Below, piece after piece: positions 46,901-51,322 of a stretch of DNA of 64,000 bases. Each line of letters starts with the position of its first letter. Position 1 is the first letter of the stretch. A program made the position numbers and the translations under genes. Source of the DNA: Nematopogon swammerdamellus (taxonomy: Eukaryota > Arthropoda > Insecta > Lepidoptera > Adelidae); NCBI GenBank assembly GCA_946902875.1, contig OX336341.1, forward strand, positions 1,302,001-1,366,000. Reading direction: 5' to 3'. A model generated the notes under the pieces. The model made no database searches, was not told where the DNA came from, and saw only the letters and a list, made by a program, of their open reading frames with translations.

Positions 46901-48670
46901 ATTCATGATTAGTTAAAATGCTTCATACTCTTTTCGGTAGATGGTGCGCGCTCCATCCACTTACACTTTTTAGTTTCTTCTATCTATGGGAAGGGAACCC
47001 TGTGAATTTTTTACTTTTTCTTATTTGTTGTTATATCGGCCATAATAACACATATTCTGTGAAAATTTCAACTGGCTACCTAATAAGCAGACATCGGAAT
47101 CCGCGGGGCACGAATACGACCTTGTTAGGGATTGACTACGGCGATCAATAAACAATCGACACTGTTATCGATACTCATATTTATTTGTTTATTTTATTTT
47201 ATTCATGTCATATTTCAGACCTGAATACTTATATACCTACAGTACTTATATAAACATGTATACTTTATGTTAACGATTAAGTAAACATAATACATATTTA
47301 TATAAGGTCTTTCAAAATTAGTTCATAGTACGCTAAGGGGGGGTTCTGTATCATATAGGGAGTAAAACCTATATAAAAATTTTTGGACCTTGGGCTTTTT
47401 TTAAGTAAAAAATTTTTTTATGTAGGTATTTAAATAAAAAAATAGCTGGTTGATTTTTATAACCTAATCGATTCAGTTTCATAACAGTAACAAAAAAGTC
47501 TTCATGACCATTATGACGTAACACGTGTAAGTTGGTAAAAAAAATTAAATTCTTTCTATTCCATACTAATAAAACTAAAATAGTGGTTTTTCACAATTTC
47601 TGAAAGAAAGAGATATACGTGTTAGAAGACTTTTTTGTTCCTAGCACGAAACCGAAACGATTAAGAAAAATTTTTTTTTTACATTTACCATTAAAAAAAA
47701 AAATTTTGTGAAAAAAAAATTCTTTGTTCCTCAAAAGTGATCTATTTCCGATACAGAACCCCCCCTTAGCTTACTATGAACTAATTTTGTAAGACCTATT
47801 TTTTTGGACCTTGGCCTTTTTTTTTTTATGTAAAATATTTTTTTATGTGTTTAAATAAAAAAATTGGTGGTTGATTTTTATAGCCTAATCGATTCAGTTT
47901 CATAACAGTAACAAAAAAGTCTTCAATATCATTATGATGTAACACGTGTAAGTTGGTAAAAAAAATCAAATTCTTTCTATTCCATACTAATAAAACTAAT
48001 ATTGTGGTTTGAACAGGTTTGTATTGTACCTACAAAGTAAATACAACACTTGTTTATTATATCTTATTTTCTATAGAAATACTCTTAGTTTTAATAATCG
48101 ACATTATTTCATATTATTCTAAAATAACGATCGATTTTCGATATTTGTGGATACATTGTCCCATCACTAAACAACCTTGAATCATTCGTGCCCCGCGGAT
48201 TCCGATGTATGCTAATAAGGTTCAAGAGATACAGCTCTCGGACAGACGGACGGACAGACAGACAGACAGACAGACGGCGTAGGCTTAGTAATAGGGTCCC
48301 GCACCAGATACGGAACCCCAAAAACATGGAATTTTATAATATTAGCATTTTTGAAAATAAAAACGACATAAAATTTTGTTTTTGTATTTATTCCATCAGT
48401 TTGAAATTTGTGGCAAAATAAAATTTTATTCTGAAGGGTTTATACATTTTCATGTAATAAATAATACATTGATAATGTTTTCTTAAACTATGTATGTTAT
48501 TCTGAGATCACAAATTCTTCTTAGATACTAAGAAAAAAAAAATCTACAAAACCGCAAAACTCTTGATCTTTGATTTTTGTAGATGTACATATTATATATT
48601 TTGCTTTCATTGCAGTGTAAAGGAGATCGAAGACTTCATGGCGAACGGCGCTAACTTCAAGAATAATTAA
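22803..48670 (+). CDS. PEPD: Prolidase (Xaa-Pro dipeptidase), whole gene
   Basis: Prolidase is a cytosolic M24 metallopeptidase that cleaves dipeptides with C-terminal proline or hydroxyproline. Twelve coding exons join in frame through GT-AG introns: 22803-22973, 25342-25533, 28219-28266, 29131-29192, 29593-29637, 32509-32584, 35479-35672, 37648-37782, 40188-40302, 41110-41304, 45788-45939, 48616-48670. They total 1440 nt and 479 residues; animal prolidases are about 490. All five metal ligands are visible: Asp266 (LFDMGG), Asp277 (ADIT), His356 (PHGLGH), Glu403 (TVEPG) and Glu443 (GVRIED). The start ATG (aagATGt) lies 10 nt after a good acceptor (ctctctctgcag), so a 5' non-coding exon upstream is likely; its position is unknown. 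AATAAA signals lie at 48744 and 48751. Introns are full of repeats, including arrays derived from the donors of exons 9 and 10. Confidence 0.95.
23219..23525 (-). mobile_element. Interspersed repeat family B, inverted copy
   Basis: Starts with the inverted terminus tcccgacaatcagggtaagc and ends with ccggccccacacggtac. It lies in PEPD intron 1, in opposite orientation to the copy just upstream of exon 1. Confidence 0.75.
23790..24176 (-). mobile_element. SINE family A, full-length
   Basis: Oligo-T, then tatggaaactgacacggttg, through tagtgcttcc and the accctaccaccaagtaag midpoint, to the head with the inverted 5S-like stretch (cacccatccaagtactgacc) and agctatcgaggctgac. Head-to-tail length is about 380 bp. 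Confidence 0.85.
24180..24395 (-). pseudogene. Jockey-like LINE RT fragment
   Basis: The minus strand reads [37 protein letters not shown], a segment typical of the region after the RT domain in jockey-type LINEs (SYGI..WGTA..SN...RFQSK.LR.I). It is short and bounded by other repeats. Confidence 0.55.
24418..24590 (+). pseudogene. LINE ORF2 C-terminal zinc-motif fragment
   Basis: Reads [20 protein letters not shown], the Cys-Cys-His-Cys motif that follows RNase H in I-group LINEs. It is in opposite orientation to the fragment at 24180. Dead piece. Confidence 0.5.
24745..25215 (-). pseudogene. CR1/jockey-like LINE 3' end fragment
   Basis: Minus strand encodes [38 protein letters not shown] and [20 protein letters not shown], the standard LINE ORF2 C terminus, leading to an oligo-A tail at the left end (seen as oligo-T at about 24750). 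Related tails lie at 31310, 34200 and 36375. Confidence 0.65.
25342..25533 (+). CDS. PEPD: PEPD coding exon 2
   Basis: Residues 58-121: [15 protein letters not shown] ... [15 protein letters not shown] ... [11 protein letters not shown], the conserved N-domain core. Acceptor ctgtcag, donor GAG|gtgagt, phase 0 at both ends. Confidence 0.95.
25712..26808 (+). mobile_element. 5'-truncated LINE inserted in repeat C
   Basis: Coding part 25714-26169 begins [20 protein letters not shown] and continues [34 protein letters not shown] to a stop at 26167. This is the C-terminal end of ORF2 in a CR1/Daphne-like LINE. The 3' UTR contains the long cact microsatellite and ends in aaataaataaa repeats. Only the last roughly 150 codons remain, so it cannot be active. 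Confidence 0.75.
26217..26480. repeat. CACT/CACA microsatellite
   Basis: Almost pure cactcactcact and cacacac words over about 260 bp, within the 3' UTR of the truncated LINE. It creates long but meaningless open frames. Confidence 0.9.
27000..27200 (+). pseudogene. LINE C-terminal fragment
   Basis: Plus strand reads [20 protein letters not shown] and [15 protein letters not shown], the usual WNxLP...FK motif of a LINE ORF2 C terminus, within PEPD intron 2. Confidence 0.5.
27378..28218. other. Intronic spacer, possible hAT remnant
   Basis: A stretch beginning agggttaccatgcatccgta with several tccgg words at 27378-27620 resembles hAT-type termini, but no partner end or duplication could be fixed. 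27750-27950 is a GC-rich patch with no exon. The rest is AT-rich up to the exon 3 acceptor. Confidence 0.35.
28219..28266 (+). CDS. PEPD: PEPD coding exon 3 (48-bp micro-exon)
   Basis: Residues 122-137, [16 protein letters not shown]. Acceptor gtttccag, donor TTG|gtgagt, phase 0. Length and position agree with the linker before GVNTDSG. Confidence 0.9.
28387..28954. mobile_element. TA-flanked MITE with long inverted repeats, split by repeat B
   Basis: The ends cagtccgcgcgcgagctccg (28387) and its reverse complement (to 28954) start arms of about 78 bp with few mismatches (28387-28465 and 28877-28954). TA lies on both sides (28385-28386 and 28955-28956), as expected for Tc1/mariner-type insertion. 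A family B copy occupies the loop. Confidence 0.8.
28492..28808 (+). mobile_element. Interspersed repeat family B inside a MITE
   Basis: Begins ccgtgtggagccggtactta and runs through cgtgccttactttctgcttg to cttaccccgattgtcgggat. It lies between the two arms of the 28387-28954 MITE, so it inserted later or was carried along. Confidence 0.75.
29131..29192 (+). CDS. PEPD: PEPD coding exon 4
   Basis: Encodes [20 protein letters not shown] plus two bases of the next codon. Acceptor cccttttcag, donor GA|gtaagt. Confidence 0.93.
29593..29637 (+). CDS. PEPD: PEPD coding exon 5 (45-bp micro-exon)
   Basis: Completes the split Asp codon, then encodes [14 protein letters not shown]. Acceptor tcttttccag, donor CT|gtgagt. 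Phases match the neighbouring exons. Confidence 0.9.
29745..29890 (+). mobile_element. LINE-like repeat fragment, second copy
   Basis: gtcagtcagcgtgtaagcgt then ctgctggacatacgcctctc, matching 6630-6740 and extending further right (ttccgccgacgcacttaatg). Just before it (29655-29740) is a related cggacataggcctcttccaa piece. Confidence 0.55.
29990..30390 (-). mobile_element. Interspersed repeat family X, inverted copy
   Basis: Contains the inverted phrases tctgtccgtccgtccgtccg, ggctgtatctcttgaaccgt, cacagaatatgtgttactat and ctccgtgcgcgagtaaaact. It is the reverse complement of parts of the copy at 31803-32440 in the same intron. Confidence 0.7.
30786..31010. repeat. Large imperfect hairpin, arms about 90-100 bp
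   Basis: The arm aagcccttacccttaaaaag ... ggagtcgggggaccgctaag is mirrored by cttagccgttccctgactcc ... ctttttaagggtcggggttt. It looks like a fold-back MITE lying between two inverted family X copies. Confidence 0.65.
31305..31745 (-). pseudogene. LINE ORF2 C-terminal fragment
   Basis: The minus strand carries [40 protein letters not shown] and [11 protein letters not shown], then an A-rich tail (oligo-T at 31291-31322). It is very similar to 36374-36600. It is 5'-truncated, as is usual for LINE copies. Confidence 0.7.
31803..32440 (+). mobile_element. Interspersed repeat family X, longest copy
   Basis: Begins aaaaaatctgttaagtgcga, gttttactcgcgcgcggag; includes tttcttgtatgggggccccc, gtttcaaccggctacctatt and acggttcaagagatacagcc; ends in a ggac microsatellite and tatacggaaacct. 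It is an uninterrupted reference for the copy split by the element at 47088-48211. Confidence 0.65.
32509..32584 (+). CDS. PEPD: PEPD coding exon 6
   Basis: Encodes [20 protein letters not shown] then DAHKQ, the start of the catalytic M24 domain. Acceptor actttcag, donor CAG|gtgggt. Confidence 0.93.
32921..34686. repeat. 20-bp minisatellite with 100/140-bp higher-order structure
   Basis: The monomer tatggagttttacagagtat varies at a few positions. Named by variant, the order is A B A C D E F (140 bp) or A C D E F (100 bp), repeated many times from about 33041 to 33960, then less regular. The array is broken by a LINE tail at 34200-34625 and resumes for about three monomers. It lies in PEPD intron 6. 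Confidence 0.92.
34200..34625 (-). pseudogene. LINE tail inserted in the minisatellite
   Basis: Oligo-T at the left end, then sequence whose minus strand reads [20 protein letters not shown] followed by [13 protein letters not shown], a typical LINE ORF2 C terminus. It separates the main array from its last monomers, so the insertion is younger than most of the array. Confidence 0.65.
34960..35075 (-). mobile_element. LINE 3' UTR fragment
   Basis: gatagatagaaatactttat then tgctccaaaaaaccatttta, ending near tcaacctttgga. Phrases like 'tactttattg ... caaaggcggacttat' are common LINE 3' ends in Lepidoptera; compare 49275-49400. Confidence 0.45.
35479..35672 (+). CDS. PEPD: PEPD coding exon 7
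   Basis: Encodes [38 protein letters not shown] and the IHDGDM motif before the first metal Asp. Acceptor ggtctcag, donor TG|gtcagt. Confidence 0.95.
35697..35936 (-). mobile_element. SINE family A without its head
   Basis: An oligo-T run starts 25 bp after the exon 7 donor. The body (tatggaaactgacacggttg ... gcgggttaaaccctaccacc) is complete, but the copy stops at the tail/head junction. Confidence 0.8.
36048..36200 (+). mobile_element. Chimeric SINE (B head, A tail), 3'-truncated
   Basis: The first part ggccggtactttaaaagaat ... aaaggcgactaagggat is the family B end. It is followed directly by the atgactcccttcttatatta linker and the family A tail (taggtggtagggtttaaccc ... actgaatgaaag). 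Same arrangement as 37170-37490 and 39360-39682. Confidence 0.75.
36374..36600 (-). pseudogene. LINE ORF2 C-terminal fragment
   Basis: Same family as 31305-31745: the minus strand reads [20 protein letters not shown] and [12 protein letters not shown]. It ends in oligo-T at the left. Confidence 0.65.
36660..37055 (+). other. Unrecognised 125-codon ORF between repeats
   Basis: An open frame from 36675 to 37052 encodes a Lys/Glu/Ser-rich, hydrophilic sequence ([20 protein letters not shown]). I recognise no domain. It lies inside PEPD intron 7 between two chimeric SINEs, has no splice context, and may be part of an unidentified mobile element. Confidence 0.2.
37170..37490 (+). mobile_element. 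Chimeric SINE (B head, A tail), full-length
   Basis: Starts taccgtgtggggccggtact, passes through ggcgactaagggatatgact into aggtggtagggtttaaccag, and ends gtcagtttccataaaaataa. The tail is the family A tail; the 5S-like head is absent. Confidence 0.85.
37648..37782 (+). CDS. PEPD: PEPD coding exon 8 (two metal-binding Asp)
   Basis: Encodes [20 protein letters not shown]; Asp266 and Asp277 are the expected dinuclear metal ligands, with the 11-residue spacing typical of prolidases. Acceptor tgtacag, donor AG|gtattt. Confidence 0.95.
38090..38220 (+). mobile_element. Diverged SINE family A tail
   Basis: Weak but ordered matches: gtgttttccgtccaagggaa, ctgacgtggcacctagtgcc, gtaggtgatgtaacca. An older copy than its neighbours. 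Confidence 0.45.
38228..38515 (-). mobile_element. Interspersed repeat family C, uninterrupted copy
   Basis: Runs from ttatgtaattcggagtcaga through gattgctggctatactggac and gaggagaacacaaccgaggc to ttacaccggttccgaacg. It serves as the empty-site version of the copy disrupted at 25712-26808. Confidence 0.7.
39105..39345 (-). pseudogene. LINE ORF2 C-terminal fragment
   Basis: The minus strand reads [32 protein letters not shown], stop; a WxxLPxxV...SFK ending typical of LINE ORF2. It is truncated on the 5' side. Confidence 0.55.
39360..39682 (-). mobile_element. Chimeric SINE (B head, A tail), inverted full copy
   Basis: Oligo-T, tatggaaactgacacggttg, through aaaccctaccacctagtaat, ataagaaaggagtcatatcc and cttagtcgccttttacgaca to ccggccccacacggta. 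Reverse complement of the 37170-37490 element. Confidence 0.85.
39705..40135 (-). pseudogene. LINE ORF2 C terminus plus 3' UTR
   Basis: The minus strand encodes [43 protein letters not shown] and a stop near 39975. An AT-rich 3' UTR continues to about 39712. It stops about 50 bp short of PEPD exon 9. Confidence 0.65.
40188..40302 (+). CDS. PEPD: PEPD coding exon 9
   Basis: Encodes [20 protein letters not shown] and [14 protein letters not shown]. Acceptor gttgcag. The donor GAG|gttagc is weak and is itself the first monomer of the intronic array that follows. Confidence 0.93.
40303..40575 (+). repeat. 19/21-bp array seeded at the exon 9 splice donor
   Basis: About 14 monomers. The first, gttagcgtttacgagtgt, is the 5' splice site of PEPD intron 9. 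Later ones read gttagcagtttacaagtgt (19 nt) or gttatcagtttacaagtct, with 21-nt forms containing ttacacaagtgt, giving a roughly 40-bp pair repeated several times. Each gttagc repeats the donor hexamer. Confidence 0.9.
41110..41304 (+). CDS. PEPD: PEPD coding exon 10 (metal-binding His and Glu)
   Basis: Encodes ADIHAILQP, then [17 protein letters not shown] and [14 protein letters not shown]; His356 and Glu403 are metal ligands. Acceptor tgtcaccag, donor CCC|gtgagt, phase 0. The last 153 bases plus the first 12 of the intron are the founder unit of the 17-copy array. Confidence 0.95.
41152..43890 (+). repeat. 17-copy array of partial exon 10 plus its splice donor
   Basis: Units begin (at ttcctNgggctgg) at 41152, 41317, 41442, 41607, 41772, 41925, 42089, 42254, 42407, 42572, 42737, 42902, 43067, 43232, 43397, 43562 and 43727. 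The standard length is 165 bp: 153 bp of exon 10 ([12 protein letters not shown] ... [10 protein letters not shown] plus one codon) and gtgagtacatac of the intron. Units 2, 5, 6 and 8 are 125, 153, 164 and 153 bp. Fifteen units keep GTGAGT; unit 7 has gtgatt and unit 17 gtgcat. Units 1-9 form three trimers in which the middle unit is always the short one; units 12-16 alternate as dimers. No unit carries the exon acceptor or the HGLGH codons. Confidence 0.95.
43892..44276 (-). mobile_element. SINE family A, full-length
   Basis: Begins at the last unit of the prolidase array (actaggtttttttttttgaa) and ends aagctatcgaggcc. The inverted 5S-like segment tcacccatccaagtactgac is intact. Confidence 0.85.
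44548..45136 (-). pseudogene. Retroelement C terminus with an endonuclease-like motif
   Basis: The minus-strand ORF from 45136 to 44717 (139 codons) contains [20 protein letters not shown] followed by LTVPWE, then [20 protein letters not shown]. The PD...(x13)...ELT pattern resembles a PD-(D/E)XK restriction-like nuclease fold, as in the C termini of some non-LTR elements. The end ([20 protein letters not shown], then a 3' tail to 44548) is shared with 50361-50655. No RT is present upstream, so it is 5'-truncated. Confidence 0.55.
45326..45514 (+). mobile_element. SINE family A, head with pol III boxes only
   Basis: Reads gcctcgatagctcagcggtg (A-box-like), gttaagcaacgctgggcgcg and tatttggatgggtgaccgct (5S-like), then gaccgtggttcgtattc (B-box-like). 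Truncated after acccgcccggattggtaa. Confidence 0.85.
45788..45939 (+). CDS. PEPD: PEPD coding exon 11 (last metal-binding Glu)
   Basis: Encodes [39 protein letters not shown] and FTFVPR; Glu443 in VRIED is the fifth ligand. Acceptor gcgcag, donor AC|gttagt. Joins YFITP to LLDAAL exactly where prolidases are continuous. Confidence 0.95.
45970..46358 (-). mobile_element. SINE family A, full-length
   Basis: Starts about 30 bp into PEPD intron 11 (oligo-T, tatggacaacgactcggttg) and ends tgagctatcgaggctg. All parts of the family are present in order. Confidence 0.85.
46388..46556 (+). mobile_element. Interspersed repeat family B, right half
   Basis: Begins ccacctctcaccttggcgcg, includes aaacgtggtggtcggtgttg and ends gattactctgcttacccaga. 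The left half of the family is missing. Confidence 0.7.
46680..46793 (+). mobile_element. Diverged SINE family A tail
   Basis: catgcatggcacctagtccc, tgtcgtgggctgacatttgt and aggtaccataaaaacattaa keep the order of the family A tail. It runs straight into family X. Confidence 0.5.
46794..48330 (+). mobile_element. Interspersed repeat family X, split by a hAT-like element
   Basis: Left part ggccaagcgagtcgaaccct ... actggctacctaataag (to 47087) and right part ggttcaagagatacagctct ... cagatacggaacccc (from 48220) become continuous when 47088-48211 and one copy of ctaataag are removed. That matches the uninterrupted copy at 32335. Confidence 0.7.
47088..48211. mobile_element. hAT-like non-autonomous element, 1124 bp
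   Basis: Terminal inverted repeats of 28 bp (cagacatcggaatccgcggg ... at the left; catacatcggaatccgcggg ... on the other strand at the right) differ at one base. The 8-bp duplication ctaataag flanks it at 47080-47087 and 48212-48219. Inside are two direct copies of about 200 bp (47380-47590, 47803-48008; gattttataacctaatcgat words) and a second inverted pair (47306-47355 against 47750-47803). No transposase is encoded. Confidence 0.82.
48616..48670 (+). CDS. PEPD: PEPD coding exon 12 and stop
   Basis: Encodes [17 protein letters not shown] and TAA. Acceptor cattgcag. Polyadenylation signals AATAAA follow at 48744 and 48751. Confidence 0.93.
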
Positions 48671-49164
48671 TGAAGATTGTGCCAAGATACAGAGAAAATT
48701 TATGTGAAATGAAATGAAAAGTATTTATTTGCTCCTTTATAAAAATAAAAAATAAAGAACCAACTCACAATTTTGCTGTAAATGTATGTAAATTAGTATT
48801 GTTAAGCTAAAGTGTATAAACATGAAATTATAAAGAAAATATATTAAATGCTCAATAATACCAATTTGTTTCACATAATATTTACTTATTATTATAGCAT
48901 AAATTATAGTAACATTTGTTATCAAATTATCAATCTCAATTACATAATAATATGAAATACATCATTGATCCACTTGTTTCAAGAGCTTCAATATCCCGTC
49001 ATGTCATTTCATGACAAAGGTGCAGTTTTTACGCTTTCGCAAAGCAATGCATGCTGAATACGCAACTAATTGCATTGATAGTGAAACTCTCAGCCAATCA
49101 GGTGTCTTAAATCAAATTGTTCTATCTCGCAGGTAATGTAATGTGTGGCGCGGTCCCTATAAAC

Positions 49165-49524
49165 CGTTCAGTTATTTTACCTCTAGCCATCAAGTTGGCT
49201 AGCCTGAGCTCTGTGTTGCCATAATTGGTTCGTACTATTTCCCTGTACGAAATATTTGAACATATTTTTAGAATAGAATAGAAACTCTTTATTGCACACA
49301 AATTGAAAGAAGAACAGTACACGACAACAAACATGAAATGAAGGAGTGCGCAAAGGTGGATTTATCACTACAAGTACAACAGGTACTTATACATAATTTC
49401 CACTACCACGGGTAAAATATTAATAGCAAGTAACCCTTTTTAGGACCGTAATACTAGTGACAGCAAGTGGTGCCACCCCAGCGGAAGATACAATGACATG
49501 TGTCAGAGGTAAAATAACTGAACG
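49165..49524. repeat. 20-bp inverted repeat around a LINE-like tail
   Basis: cgttcagttattttacctct at 49165-49184 recurs exactly inverted at 49505-49524. Between them (49275-49400) lies a gaatagaaactctttattgc stretch that looks like a minus-strand LINE 3' end. Confidence 0.5.
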
Positions 49525-49896
49525 ATCTGTATATGCATTCCACACTGTTCTGTTCTGCATATTACAGGGATAGTTCAACTAAAGTAAAATAATATCACAA
49601 TCTCATCTTATCTTCTTACTTCACTTAATCTTAATACATAATTTAATGGAAGAATTAAAAGAATTTGGTTGTGCATTGTTTAACATTTGAGTATATTATT
49701 CATTAGACTAGGTGTTGATACCGAGAGGCCACTCGTTGGTCTCGTGCTCAATTGAAACCTTCTCCCACTTGCAATGAGTTAGATATGTGCGGTGAAGTCA
49801 TTAAGTGCAAAGCTGAAAATATACACGCGGCTCGTACCACAAACCCATATTGAAATCATGGCTGGTGACGAATGTTTCTGTAGCAAAGTATAACGT

Positions 49897-50047
49897 TACC
49901 AAAACTTGTAGACCAATGGCATTAGTGTTAGTGATAACATGTACAAGTGTACGCGCTGAGTGCATCTGTCAGTGTGCCGAGCACCGCAGTGGCGTTCACG
50001 CACGCTAACTCACTAACACTAATGCCATTGGTCTAAAAGTTTTGGTA
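49897..50047. mobile_element. 151-bp MITE with 38-bp terminal inverted repeats
   Basis: taccaaaacttgtagaccaa ... at 49897-49934 and its reverse complement at 50010-50047 differ at one position. The short centre is GC-rich. It lies between the two convergent genes. Confidence 0.8.
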
Positions 50048-50270
50048 CATGCTGTACTCACATTAAAAATATACAGTAAATTTTATTCAACAGTCGCATG
50101 TCCCACGACTTAACCGCTCAGACGTTGCGCGGCACGCGACTTCCGACTTCATAATCCGTCGGAGATTATCGCAGTCGCAGTCATTTCAGTCAACTTTCAG
50201 TCCCATTCCAATTTTAGACCAGCGACGCTTGATCTACTGTGTGAGAGTCTACTACGGTACGGCACGTAGG

Positions 50271-50825
50271 ACTAAAGCCTTGCATGCACTAGGGGGCACA
50301 TATCGCGCGGTGTGTCCCTCAACTTCTACGGTGAACATCTCGGAACATGCCATGCGGATCCCAAGATCGACGCTAAGCTCATATATGGAGAGAGCTTCGA
50401 AAACGTCACTGGAAGCATCCTACAGAATATGGATAGGTAGAGAGAGGGAGGTCGAGAGCGGGACTGGTGGTTTCCCCGCGTCCTAGTCAACGCAGACTAG
50501 CTGACGAGGGCTTGACGCGAGCCGAAACGTGAAGCATGCGCGGGAAATTTACAGTGGCCACTCGCTAGTCCCGGCCTCGATTAATACCCTCCTCTACTGC
50601 CGATGGGCCCGGATATGTTCGGTGAAGCCATCGCATGCTTAGATCCACACCTTCCCTTCCTGTTCGCCAGTTCAGGTATCGCCTGTAACATGTCCCCACT
50701 GCATGTAAATGCCACCTTGTTGCCTGCAACATTGTCGCGACATTGCCACGGCGCGTAGACTCCATGTTGCGCTACCGCAGCATGTTGCAAGGGTACTTGC
50801 CCCCTAGTGTATCCAAGGCCTTTCT
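50271..50825. mobile_element. Inverted-repeat element carrying a LINE tail
   Basis: Ends aaagccttgcatgcactagg gggca (50274-50298) and tgccccctagtgtatccaag gccttt (50799-50823) are imperfect inverted repeats. Inside, 50361-50655 is the same 295-bp retroelement tail as 44548-44842, in the opposite orientation ([20 protein letters not shown]). Confidence 0.5.
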
Positions 50826-51091
50826 CATATAGCCGGCCAAATTGGTCATTAACACGGTCGAGGCTAAGAGCCTTTTTAAACCCACCATTTACGATTATTC
50901 ACACAACATGACAATTTTGAAGAAGTAGTAATGATTCCATATGTACTGTATGTACGTGTACAGGGTCTGAGTGTTTCCTAGTGGACCATGCCAAATTTCC
51001 ATTCTTTATGTTGTATGTAACCTCTGGTTTAACATTAATTTGAACTATATCTTGAAAATTGGATTGTTGAGATTCTAGACATCGTTCACTT

Positions 51092-51322
51092 CTAATGAGC
51101 ATACCTAATAAAATCTGTCAATGTTTTTGGTAACGGCAACATATTCAGATTTTCTAAATAATCTCTTGTCGTTTTGATGCCTCTTTCCCGAAGCAATTTT
51201 CTTATCTTCAAGCGACAAAGATGCTGCAGTGTCTGGACTGGAGAGGAACAAATTTTTTCTGCGCCCGTGTAGTTCATTATGTTCCGGAGCATATCCGTTG
51301 CATTGAAATTTTTCTCTTTTAC
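51092..51322 (-). CDS. ASB3: ASB3-like coding exon 3 (SOCS box) and stop
   Basis: 76 codons and TAA. Acceptor ctttctcag. Contains the SOCS box (PVQTLQHLCRLKIRKLL ... MLPLPKTLTDFIRY). No perfect AATAAA was seen close downstream; the 3' end is not fixed. Confidence 0.85.
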   Translation of the reverse strand, partial: VKEKNFNATDMLRNIMNYTGAEKICSSPVQTLQHLCRLKIRKLLRERGIKTTRDYLENLNMLPLPKTLTDFIRYAH

